A stretch of 64,000 nucleotides of DNA from Macrocystis pyrifera (taxonomy: Eukaryota; Sar; Phaeophyceae; Laminariales; Laminariaceae): NCBI GenBank assembly GCA_031763025.1, contig JASSKH010000004.1:3472001-3536000 (forward strand), in the 5' to 3' direction. The notes under the pieces are model-generated. The model saw only the letters and a list, made by a program, of their open reading frames with translations. It was not told where the DNA came from and made no database searches. A program made the translations under genes and the position numbers. How positions within the stretch are numbered: the first letter of the stretch is position 1; each line of letters begins with the position of its first letter. Below are positions 42,998-54,900 of this stretch, in pieces.

Positions 42998-45900
42998 CTC
43001 GCGTTAACTCATCGCCACAATACAATGCAGTCCGTCGTCGCAGGATAGGCTCCAATAACTCTGTCTGGAGTGTGAGTGGAAGAATACCTCGGGAAAAAGT
43101 AAAAAAAAAAACAAGCAAAGACTAATACTCATGATGATATCCAACACTATTCATAGTGATCGTTGCTGTACACGTGAACTGCGTGCACGCCTTATATATC
43201 AAGGCGTTATGTTGGCCCGTGTGAGGTGAAACGGCGCTTGTTGGGAGACAAGTGCCATCCGTCTTCTGTGGCGACGTCTCGCACCAGGTACAGCATGTAA
43301 GTGGCGATATGGGCCGCCATCGCATTTAGCTTGTACAAGATAAGCGTGTGCTCGGAATATGTATACCAGGTACCAGGTATACCAAGGATAGACGAAAAAA
43401 ACAAACGCCAAGCCACCTTATTTGTTTTAGTCCCAGACCGGAGGGGGGGGAGGGGGGTGTAATCCTTATCATGCGTGGCCGTAGTCGTATGACCATAGAC
43501 TCTCGCATCCCTACAGAGCGGGGACGGAGCACGGTCGGGTTTTCACCAACCAGGCAGACATTGCTTGCACCAAGCTTTGCGAAGCGCCGTGAGGTGCTCG
43601 GCGGGTCGCGTGGAGGGTGAGCTACATCCTACTGAGAACCGCTTGTGAGGCGGACATGCACATACATGGATGACAGCTTCAATGCGTTTATTTATTTTCC
43701 GGTGTGACCACTTCCAGAGACAGCAATGGGAGTACTACTCGTATGTAACTGCCTCGTGAGTGCCTCACCTTATACATACTACGTGATGCGATCATTTCCC
43801 CTGTGCGGGACGAAGGTACGCCACCCCGCACAGATGATCTACTGTAACTCGATCGCCAGCGGGTGACCGATCGCCAAAACGAAATCAACAAAAAACGGCA
43901 CCCTGGTTGTCTAGCTCATGTAGTGAGCAGCATGCTTTACTGTGTCGTTACCAATCGACGCCAACCCAACTTATATACAGTATACAGGGGAAGGGGGGGC
44001 GGGGGTACTCATTCATTGCTTGGTTTAGTCATTTGACCATTGACCACGCACCCCTTTCCAAGGGGGTGGCCAAAATCAAGTGAAAACGAAAAATGAAAAA
44101 GTATCATTTTTTTTTTATTTTTTATAAAATTATGAAATACGTCAGCTGTGAGTTCGACTCATTAAGTGATTTGATACTCAACTTTGCAGCTGCGTGAGAC
44201 GTTTCGTCTATATCCCATTTTTACTGAATTTTACAAGTGCTGTAGTTAGCCGAACGCGCGTATTCTATAAGTAATCCCTTGTCAAAGATATAGGCCAGTG
44301 GCTCCCCTGACAAAATTCCCAACCCGCGATATAGCTTGTTTTCATTTCCGACATGGTGGCGACTGTGGCTCCCCCTCTCTCTCTCTCTCTCTCTCTCTCG
44401 CTCTCTGCTTTGTTTCTGTGCCCTCGGTACATGCGTCAACAAATATATTATTAATGGTATCGTAATTATTGCTGACTACTGTACGTACCAAGTGCACATG
44501 TACCAAGTGCACATGTGTCTCAGTCTAATTTCAAGTACTTTGTCTTGGGAAAGGGAGCGCCATCCTGCACGTCTTTCGTATCCCTCTGCCAGGTATAAGG
44601 AGTGGTTGCGAAAAGTTCGGTGGGAACCAATTTGGTGGTGGATTTCTTCTGGTCTGTCTCCTAATGCTAACAGACGAAAACCTTCCTAACGCAAGAAACG
44701 ATTTTTACGGGGGGGGCATAGTAAACAGGACCAAATATTGTTAGTAAAAATAGGTAGATGTGTAGGTTTTTTTATGTATGTCATAGGTCCTGTTTACTAT
44801 GGCCCCCCGTATTCGGTTAACAGTGGCATTTTTGGCCACTTTTCGCCACAATCTGGAGAAGATTCTCAAGTTTCGTGGGCCGGGGTCATTTTTTTTTAGT
44901 ATATATATATAGGAAACAGACCCCAACAAACCCAACCAACTTGGTTTCAACCAACGTGGGCTGGGGTCATTTTTTTTTAATATATATAGGAAACAGACCC
45001 CAACAAACCCAACCAACTTGGTTTCAACCAACATGGTTTCAACCAAGTTCTTCGTCTTATCCCGCTTGCTCCTCGACTGAGGACCTGCCGATTAAGGAAT
45101 ACGTGCGCCTTGTCCCATTTGTGTTGCGCCGTATTATTCTTTATTAACGTAGACCGTGGGATTGGTCGTCGGGTTAAGCCAACCTATTTTCTCGGAGTCA
45201 GTTTTGGGTCAGGTATGTGGAGCTCCTATGCTACAATCAAGTCAGCATCCTCAGGAAATGTAGGAGCTACCGCTACTGCTGTACCAGTAGCACGGTTCGT
45301 ATCAGGTATGTACGTACAAGGCGCTTCGCTCCGCGGGCGGCCTGCGCCGCCCGCTACGCTCGCTCAGGAAGGAAAGGTACATCATATTATGCGAAGCGGA
45401 CAGAGGTCCATGATTGAATATTATTTTTTTCATGACTGTAGTTGCAAACTGGCCACTTGATAATGCCAAGAGTCTCGCCGCCATGCTTCATTCATTCAGG
45501 AGAAACCAGCGCGGACGCCACATACGCTTCGCGCCGCGGGAGGTTTTCCGCTACGCTCGTCACATGTCGTACGTACGTACATACCCCAGGTAGGGTATTT
45601 ATTTTCTTCTTTCGAGACGCTGTATGTGTCTGTACTCGTATGTACGAAAGAAAAATAAAGCGCAGCACGGCACAGCAACACAGCAAAAACAATGAAAATG
45701 AAACCGAAAATTTCTGAAAGAAAAAAAAATCCCCGTCCCCTTTCGTGTAATAATTTACCACCTGATTGGAACACCTTACACCGGTCAAAAAAAAAAAAAG
45801 AAAACATGAAACAGCAGAGCTTCTCTCTCAGCCTCGTACGCCGCCCGCCCCTCTCGCGACCATCTCGCCACCGATTCGGTCCGGGTAAAGCTTTCCTCCC

Positions 45901-48900
45901 TCTCTTCCACGGTGAGCCCTGTCGCCCGCCTCGCGTGAAGCCCGGTGCTCACCGTGGACCTCGTTCGCAAGCTCGACAATGTTGGTGCTCAGACTGGGTA
46001 CCTCCCTCCTGTGATTTTCGGCCCGGTCGCAAAATAAGCATCGCTTGAATATTATCTTACAACCCCAAATGACCCTTAAATTGTCGTGCGTACTGGTATG
46101 TAAAACCACAAATGGAGGCCAGACAGAGCCTATTGATGCATCCCTCGTGTCTCGAGGCACACGCGACACCTAGGCACGAAAGCGGCTACCGCGCTCCTTG
46201 CAACTCCCCCTCTACCCGCCAGCACCCGCTGACACCCGCGACGGTGCCGGTTTCGCCCGCGGAACCGTGCTCGGAGTACACGTACGCACACGAAACGAAA
46301 GAAGGAAAAAGGAAAGAAGGACTGAAAGTACGAAGAGAAATGGAGAAAACAAAGACCCGCTGGAAAGGTCCGGCAAGTAATAAAAGGAGGCGATTTCCAA
46401 GTGGGAGCTCTGAGAAGCCAGGGATGTACCAACCGAGCACGCTCAGAGAGTGAGATCTAGGTAAGTAGTTATATGTAAATAATAGAATTCCGGCTGACAG
46501 AAGCGGTATTTATCCGTCATACGCTAAAATTATGCCTTCCGCCTGCCCCCCCCCCCCCCCCCCCCCCCCCCCAACCAACGCGTGCGGCGGAACAGACGGC
46601 GCACGCACTCCCCGTGTCCTCCCTCGCCCGGGAAATCGGACTGCCTACATGGTTGGTCGACATCCGTCACGAGGCTGCCCACAAACAGGTGCGTTCGATC
46701 TGTCGACAGCTTTCTGCTATGGTTGCTGTTCGTTGCTGGTTTGGTGTTGAGTGTCGCATCGAATCTGTTTTTGCTATTGGTGTTATTTATGGTACTTTTT
46801 CAAGGCTCCTCACGGGAGCGAGACCCCACCGAGCCCGCGGCTGCGATCAGGTCAGGGCGTTTTGGAATCTCACGGGTCGGGTTGGGTCGGGATAGATCGG
46901 GTCGCAGGAGGAGGTTTTCAAACGCTCACAGATCGGGTGGGGTCCCCCTTTTACCAGTCCTAAGCAGACCATGCCCGCGAGTTTTGACCCGAGCCGTGAG
47001 CAGCGGCAGCTGCCCTGGACCCTGCGACACGCACGCAGCATGGTGATTGTGCTCGTATACTGCTGCTGTTGCGCGTTTTCCGAGACAGCTGATGCAATAC
47101 CGATATATAGCTGATGCAATACCGATATATATATGTACATGGACTATTAAATATTGTTGGAAATCGGTTTCAAATCGAGTTCGATTCGATACCCGATAAG
47201 CCGATCTCGATATTCGATAGATTTAAATGCGTTGGTTTTCAGTATGATGTCAGCCAGGTGATGGAGGACACGAGACGTTTGATATATCGTATTTATTTAT
47301 CGAAACTTTCGATATATCATTATGCCGAACGCCTTCTGTCTCGAGTGTGATCGCGACCTTGACCTGCCCTCACCCTTTTACCCTGCTACACCCACCCCAT
47401 GTACTCAACACGTGTGTGTGTGTGTTTGTTTTTTTTGCACGTTCCAGTTGCCCGGCTTGGTGATCCTTCGGCTTGCGTCGGATTTCTTAGTGGACTACTT
47501 GTGGAGGCGCTACTGGGGCCCACAGGCGGAGCATCTTGGCTTCGTGCGCAGCGCTTTCGATCAACTCATTTCCCGGTGATTTTAACTGAAGGCGTCCGCG
47601 GCGATAGGGAAGCCGGTGGTATGGTACGGAACGGGGAGGGAGGGGGGTCGGTCAGTCGTCTCTGATATTTTGCAGGAAACTTTGCTGCGACTCTAGACCC
47701 TGTGTTCGGTTCGGCTGGCCGTGCGTTTGGCAGGGTGTTCGCTCCTCGGACAGATCTTCTACAGATCATCTACAGATCATTCCCACAATTCACGATCTAG
47801 ATCTTTTCAGGGCAGATAGGTAGGTATATATATTCCTGTTCTGTGAGATCTGTATGATCTAGGTCGTGTTGACGGGTGGGAGACGTATAACGTACATGCT
47901 CCAAGAGTATGTTTCCTGGGGATGATCTGTACTACGCAGATCGTGCACAACCATCTCATAACGACAAATTAGGGTCTAGATGATCTGTAGATGATCTGTA
48001 GATGATATATCTGTAGATGATATATCTGTAGATGATCTATCTGTAGATGATCTATCTGTAGATGATCTATCTGTAGACGATTTATCTGTAGATGATTTTT
48101 GTGTAGATGGTCTATTTGTACATGACCCATCTTATCTATCGGATGTGTGAAGGGTCTTGACTGCCCAGGAAGGGCTTCACCCCCCCCCCCCTTCCCGCCG
48201 CCGCCCCCCCTGGCACGTTTCCCTGTGCGTCTTTCGTAGAGCCTTTTACGTACCACAGTGGAACCATGATGTAAGTGATTCGCCGCGAGTCGACGCTGGG
48301 AGAAAGTGCTGAAACCTTCTCGCGACAAAAGCAAAATACAAGGCGCGTACCGCAGAGGGAAGGGGGGGGAGAGGGGGGGCTGCTATGCTATGTGGCCCCG
48401 GATCTATGTTACGAAGACAGGGGAAGCAAGGAGAAAGAAGGACCCCGCCCTGGGCCAGATATACGCCGCACCGCTCCAGTATCCACTACTGCTGATGCTG
48501 CTGGTTGCATCGCCCTCTCCGTGTTCTCGCTGACACGGTCGAGTCACCCACATTCCCCCCTCACCCCCCCCCCCCCCCCCCCCCCCCCCCGCCCGCATCC
48601 AACCCCTCCCAACTCCACCCCCCATCTTCGTTCCTGCCCAGGTTCAAGGCCACCAGCGACAGCGACGCCTCCTTACCGTGCAACACCCCCTCGACCAAGA
48701 AACGACGGGCCAATACCAGCGCGTCTCCTCAACTCGGTGCTCGCGCGACGTCTGTAGCTGCTGCTAAAGCTGCTGGTTCTGCTGCTTCCACCGCGCTGCC
48801 AGCTGGCTCTGGTCCCGCCCCCGCCCCGCATACGCCAAGCCGGGCGGTGCTCTCGCTCTCTAGGCCCGCGAGAGCGGGGGTGGGGGCGGGAGGGGCCGCA

Positions 48901-51900
48901 GCGGCGGCAGCAGCAGCAGCAGCACTAGCAGCGGCGCAGAAAGCGGCGCAAGCGATTTCCTTGTCCGTGACGCCCACCGCGCTGTCGTGGGCGCTGGTGT
49001 CCCTGCTCGCTGACGGAGGAGGCGGGACATACGAGGTCGGCGGGGGCGGGGGGGGGGTTGGGGGAGGTCACCCGACGAGGAAGAGGGGGCAAGGGCACCT
49101 GCTTCCTCGCTCGAGAGACAAGTTTCCGGCACTGGTGAGCGCGGGAGGGGGGTAGGGGGGCGGGGAAAGAGAGGGGTGTACTCGTGTGTTGCATGGCCGG
49201 GGTAGTCGTATGACCGTATACCCTCGCACTTCTATACAGAGCCGGGGCGGAGCAGGTCGTGTTGTCACCTCGGGAAGGGAAGCATGAGGTATTCGGCGAG
49301 TAGCATGAAGGGTGAGCTGCATCTTACTAAGAACCGCTTGTGAGGCGGATTTCGGGGGGGCGGGGAGTCGAGGAACGCGCTCCTCATTGGTTGAGGTTGC
49401 GGCCAGTTTCTTCAAAACGAATAAAAAAGAAAGATTGGCGTGAAAGCCGACCTCTATGAAATCCTTAACCCCGGCCGCCTGGGCAAAATTGACCGAGTTT
49501 ATCGGTGAAGGGGCGTTATTTAGTACTGATGGTGTGTATGAGTAAAAATGACTGACCTAATATGTATGGTGGCGTTATTTAGTGCTGATAGTGTGGACTG
49601 CCAACCATACCGTACCATACCATACCCAACCAAAACATGCAAGAAGCGAAGGGGCGTAACGAACGGGTTTGTCAAGGAATTAGGAACGTACGTGTTTCCG
49701 ACTCTGGTTTGCTGTGCTTGCTTTCACTCTGTCCGTAAATGTAAGAAACACTTGGTATTAATATTAATGCATAAACGGTCCTTATATATCCAACCAGAGT
49801 GATATTTACGTTGTTATGGGGGAACGGTAGGAATCGAACAATTTGGCGCGTGCTCCGCGCCCCTAGTTTGTCTGTTTTTTTTTTTTCTGCGACTAGAGCT
49901 GTCCTTAAGCCACTAGCAAAAACAGCGGATGTTTTGGTAGAGCCGGTTCTCTATTTCTTCCTCTTTCCAATACGTAGAATGCTGAAGATGTCGCCAAAGG
50001 TGGCCAGTTATATTCGCTTTTCGCTCTATATATACTGAAACCGTTTGGTTTTTTTAGTTTTCGTTTCTTATGAGACGATATTTCTTGATTTCTTTCTTTT
50101 CTCGTCCTATTGATTATTTTCGGCCCTTTTTTCTCTCTCCCCTTTAGCCGTAACTCAGATCCGGGGCCACATAGCAGGCTCACCCCCCCCCCCCCCCCCC
50201 CCCCCCCCCCTTCCCGCCACGGTTCATGCCTTCAGTTTTATCGCTAGAAGGCTTCAACCATATCTTCTGAAAGTGGTTTCTATGACCCGTCTGGAAATCA
50301 TTTTTTAATGCCATACGTAAAAGTGTCGACCGATGCATACATGAGACCTTAACGCCGATACACAAGAGTTCTACTACACCGCTCTGCTGATAGGCCAGCG
50401 AATGGGAGCGTCAATATCCCCTTGCACGCTTCGTGTTTTTGTGCGTACCTTGTTGAGGTTGCTGCCGCCATTCCACCCTCCTTTCCCTACTTTTCCCTAC
50501 CTTACCCCACCCTACCCCACCCTCCCCTCCCCTCCCCTCCCCTACCCTATCCAAACCTACCCCACCCTACCTTACCCTTCCCTACCCTACCCTACCCTAC
50601 CCTACCTTACCCTACCCTCCGCTCCCCTCCCATGCTTCATTTTTTGTCCGTGCCATATTGATGTCGCTGTCTGGTTTGGCCGCGGCTAAGGGTAAGGGTA
50701 CCCCGGGAGTCGACGAGCACGAGGTTAGCCGCCGGATAACCGGCAGGTACGAGTTGCGCGGAACGAGCTGCCTCTCTTGTTCAGCACTGCTCAACACTTT
50801 TTTTCGATGCAATTTTTTTCGTTCGTTGTTGATGTTTTTTAGTTCGGTAGAGTTTCTATTACGGGGGACCGTAGTAAATAGGACCAAATATTGTTAGCAA
50901 AAAATAGGTGAATATATAGTTTTTTATGTATACCATAGGTGCTATTAACTATGGACCCCCGTAATACTATTCAGCGCTGGTTTTTACGTGTCTGCGTGGT
51001 TTTTTTCATGTCCGGTGTCGGTTTTTCGTTCGATGGGGGCTTTTTATTCGTTGTCCTGGTTTGACCTGTCGATTTATTTTATTTTTCTAATATTTTTTCG
51101 TTTTTGTTTTTCACGTTCGTTGTGGGTTTTTAATAAGGCCGTTTTGTAGGCCCGGTAACCCTTTTTTCTTGCATTCTGTTGCCCATTTTCGATCAGAATT
51201 CCGACAATGTCGCTGCCCGGTGTGGTTTTCATTCGATGCTCCTTTTCTGTTCGATGTTTTTTTCCGGTGTTGATAGATTTTCAAGTGAGATAGGCTTTCG
51301 ATAAAATGGTTTCAATTCTGTCGAATCTCCAATAGTAGCTTCGGTGTTGTTCGACGTTCCTGCCGACGAGACGTGCCCTCTCTTGTGAGGGGCGCCAGGT
51401 CAGCTGACAAGCCGTGATTTCCAGTGTTGATTGGGTCTCGGCGAGAGGTGAGGCCTTCAATGGTGGGTTTCAATTCGGTCGGCGAGTTTTCGATGGCGTT
51501 GGTTTTCAGTGCGATGCGCCTCGGCGTTCCTGCCGACGATGACCGCCGGTGCAGCTGTCATGCCGTAGCTTGATAATATTACGGGGGGCCATAGTTAATA
51601 GGACCTACGGTACGCACAACAACCTATATATTTACCTGTTATTACCGACAATATTTGGTCCTATTTACTGTGCCCCCCCCGCAATAGTGTTTATGCGAGC
51701 ACCATGTCTCAGTTGAACACTATGTGTTTTGTATCACCCTGGTTGTGAATATGGAGAACGCTTGGTCTTGATATTGATGTATTCAAGGTGCTTATATTTT
51801 TTACCATAGTGGTGTTTCCTTTCGAGCTGAACCCACGCTTTCGGGGCCAAATGACTTAGGATTGGTATAGGATAAGTTTTCACGCCTACTGCAGGACAGA

Positions 51901-54900
51901 TCGCGATCTATCTGTAGATCGCCTAGATCCTGAGCTGCTGTTCTAGGGTGCTGTAAAGGATCTGTTTGAGTACAGATCCAGCCCAGGATGCACGTTCCAG
52001 GTCATGCAGATCGTGTTACTCCCACCCGGCAGCGTGAGCTAGATAATACATATCGTACAGATCAGGAATAGATCGATCTTCCCTGTAAGATCTATATCAT
52101 GAAATGTAGGAATGATCTGTACATGATAAGTTGATGATTTGTCTATGGTGTGGAATGTTTGCAGTAGTATCCTTTCCCGTCCAATCTGTTATATCTGTCC
52201 TACTTCTCCATCTCCCTCCGTCCCTCCTTATCGTAAGTTAGGCCTCGGGGGCGCCCGGGGTCACGAAGCCTCCCACTCGGCGAACGTCTGCTATTTTTTA
52301 GCTCATGAAAATCTTACAGATGTCTACAGTTTCTTGCAAAACAAAAATGATAAGCGGAAAGCGCGAGAGCGTGAGTTAGTAGCTACATTCGATGAAAATC
52401 GACGAGTAGTGGGGAATGCTGAACCCTATGCCCGACAAAATATAAAGGCACGTACCGGGGAGGATAAGGGACGACACCTGTGACCATGGCCTGTCTAGCA
52501 GAAGATCGCTGAGGGTAAAGCCTCCTACGAGTCAGGCTGGAAAGTAAAAGTGATAATAAAAAAAAGGAAAAAAAAAGAAGATGGATACCCGGGTAATATG
52601 CCAGAGTATCCCCAACATCAACAACAAAAAACAGATGCGGGTACTCGGGTGTTCAAGAGTACGTGTGTACCCCTCTGAAACGCATCCCCTCCGCCGCCTC
52701 ACCCTCCACCAGAACAGCAACAGCCAAAACGCCTCCTCCGTCACTGCAGATGGGGTCCTCTCCTCGACATAAATCATTGGGGGTGGAGGGCATGTTCCCT
52801 GGTTCTATGTACTTGTGGCCCTTTTAATAGGAGCCTCTCACAAAAAAAACGCCTCCGTTTCTGCAGATGGGGTCCTCTCCTGGACATAAATCATTGGAGG
52901 TGGATGACAAGTTCCCTGGTTTGAAGCATTTTATTAGGACTGCAGCCCCCTGTTGAGGACAAACCGCTCACAAAAAAACGCCTCCGTTTCTGCAGATAGG
53001 CTCCTCTCCTGGACATAAATCTTTGGGGGTGGAGGGCGCGTTCCCTGGTTTGAAGCCTTTTATTAGGACTGCTGTCCCGTGTTGTGGACGTGAAGCGCTC
53101 TAATTGTAAGTAGCTATGTCCTCGAAACGGGACTGCAGTCCCTGAAAAGAGTTTTTTTTTTACAGTATACATACAGGTCGTGCACAAGATATCATGACGA
53201 CAGGTTAACAAGATGTGGATATAGCCTACTATTACGAGGGACCCTAGTAAATAGGACCTACGGTACACACAAAAACCTACTACATTTACCTATTTTTACT
53301 AACAATATTTGGTCCTATTTACTATGGACTCCCGTAATAGATCGTTGATCTGCCGAACATGCAGAAAAATCTTGTAAGCTTATTCATCCGTCCCCTCCCC
53401 ACCCTCTACCCTCCGCCGAAAAAAAAACCCGACCCCCTTCCCCCCCCCCCCCCCCCCCACCCCCAAACAAAAAAACGCCTCTGTTTCTGCAGATGGGCTC
53501 CTCTCCTGGACATATTTCATTCGAGATGGAGGGGGTTCGGAGCAACGCTCCTGGTTCGGCTGGTGGAAGCGCTCCTCGACAATGCGTTGCCTCGTCAAGT
53601 CGAACCAGGCGCAGTCGCTGGGCCGACCGGGTGTTCGAGCCTTGGAGGCGGAGATGGAGGCGGGCGGCGGGGTGGAGGGGGGGGAGAGCGAAAGGGAGGG
53701 GGTGGTAGTGGCGGTTTTGGGAGGGGTGGGGGGGGAGGGGGGTGGGAGGGGAGTGTGACAGGGTTGGAACGACAATCCGCTTTCATCGGGCTATGGGTGC
53801 GGTATCTGCTGAGTTGCCGATGGCACCTCCGAGCTGGCGCGGTGAGTTGGCGAACGGAGACAAGGCGAATTGGTTGGAAGAGGTGTGGCGTCCTGTACGT
53901 GGGTTTCTAGCGAAATCAAGAAATGAAAAATAATGTTGTGAAAATTATAAAAAAAGCGTTTTTTGGGGGGGGGGGGGGGGGGGGGTGGACATTGAAGAAT
54001 GAGCCGAGGAAAAAGGGGTCTTTTGAGAGCTTAATAATGACAAGAAAATCCCTGTTGAGAAACCAATCGGTTGTTGAGAGAGAGAACCAGAAAAGAATAA
54101 GAAACTGCCGAAAGATAAGAAACTGTTTTTTTTTTTTTTTTCCCTCAGAAGTTTAGCTTATCTGTGCACGCACGATGAGGGCGTTCTCACATATACGAGG
54201 CACGTTTCCCTGAAACCTAGCAGCCCGTGGTTACCAAACCAGCTATTTACGGGGGACCATAGTAAATGGGACTGATTTTTTTTAGTAAAAATAGGGAAAT
54301 GTATGGGTTTTTGTGTGTGCCGTATGTGCTATTTACTATGGCCCTCCGTAACAGAAAACGAACGTATGTACTGGTATGGATAAAAACGAACAAAGCACAA
54401 CATGAAAGCTACGTGAACCGCAGTCACAAGCAGTACGCAAGGTCACGCAAGGGAGCGATACAAACTAGCTTTGGTTGATATACCACCCCTCATCACTTGC
54501 AACCGCATAGTACCAGGTGCGTACCCATGGTACACATGTCTTCTGTGAACCCGAAAGACGAAGGAGAAAACATGAGCCGAGCCATACACACCAACATGTG
54601 GCTTCTAAGGTCCAGCACCGACAGAGTGTCCGAGGATGTGCAAATACCCTGCTGCGCGCTCTCCAGGCAACGATTAGACCGCACGCACAGCATCAGTATT
54701 TTTGTTGTCGCCCCGTCCCTTGTATCTCACCTTCTACCTGGAACTTTTTTTTTTGTTATAACTTCGTGCCTGCCGCACATGCATGCAATGCCACCTAGGA
54801 GCAAGTGCGAGTGGTGATGCGGAAGGCCGCTGTCGACTCCGGCCTCTCGCCAACGTTTTGGGAGGAGGACGAGGAGGGTTGGACGCAAGAGGAGCGCGAT

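Noticed and set aside
50465-50635. Interstitial telomere
   Set aside because: The period is 5 bp (CCCTA) and degenerate, not the 6-7 bp units of known telomeres.
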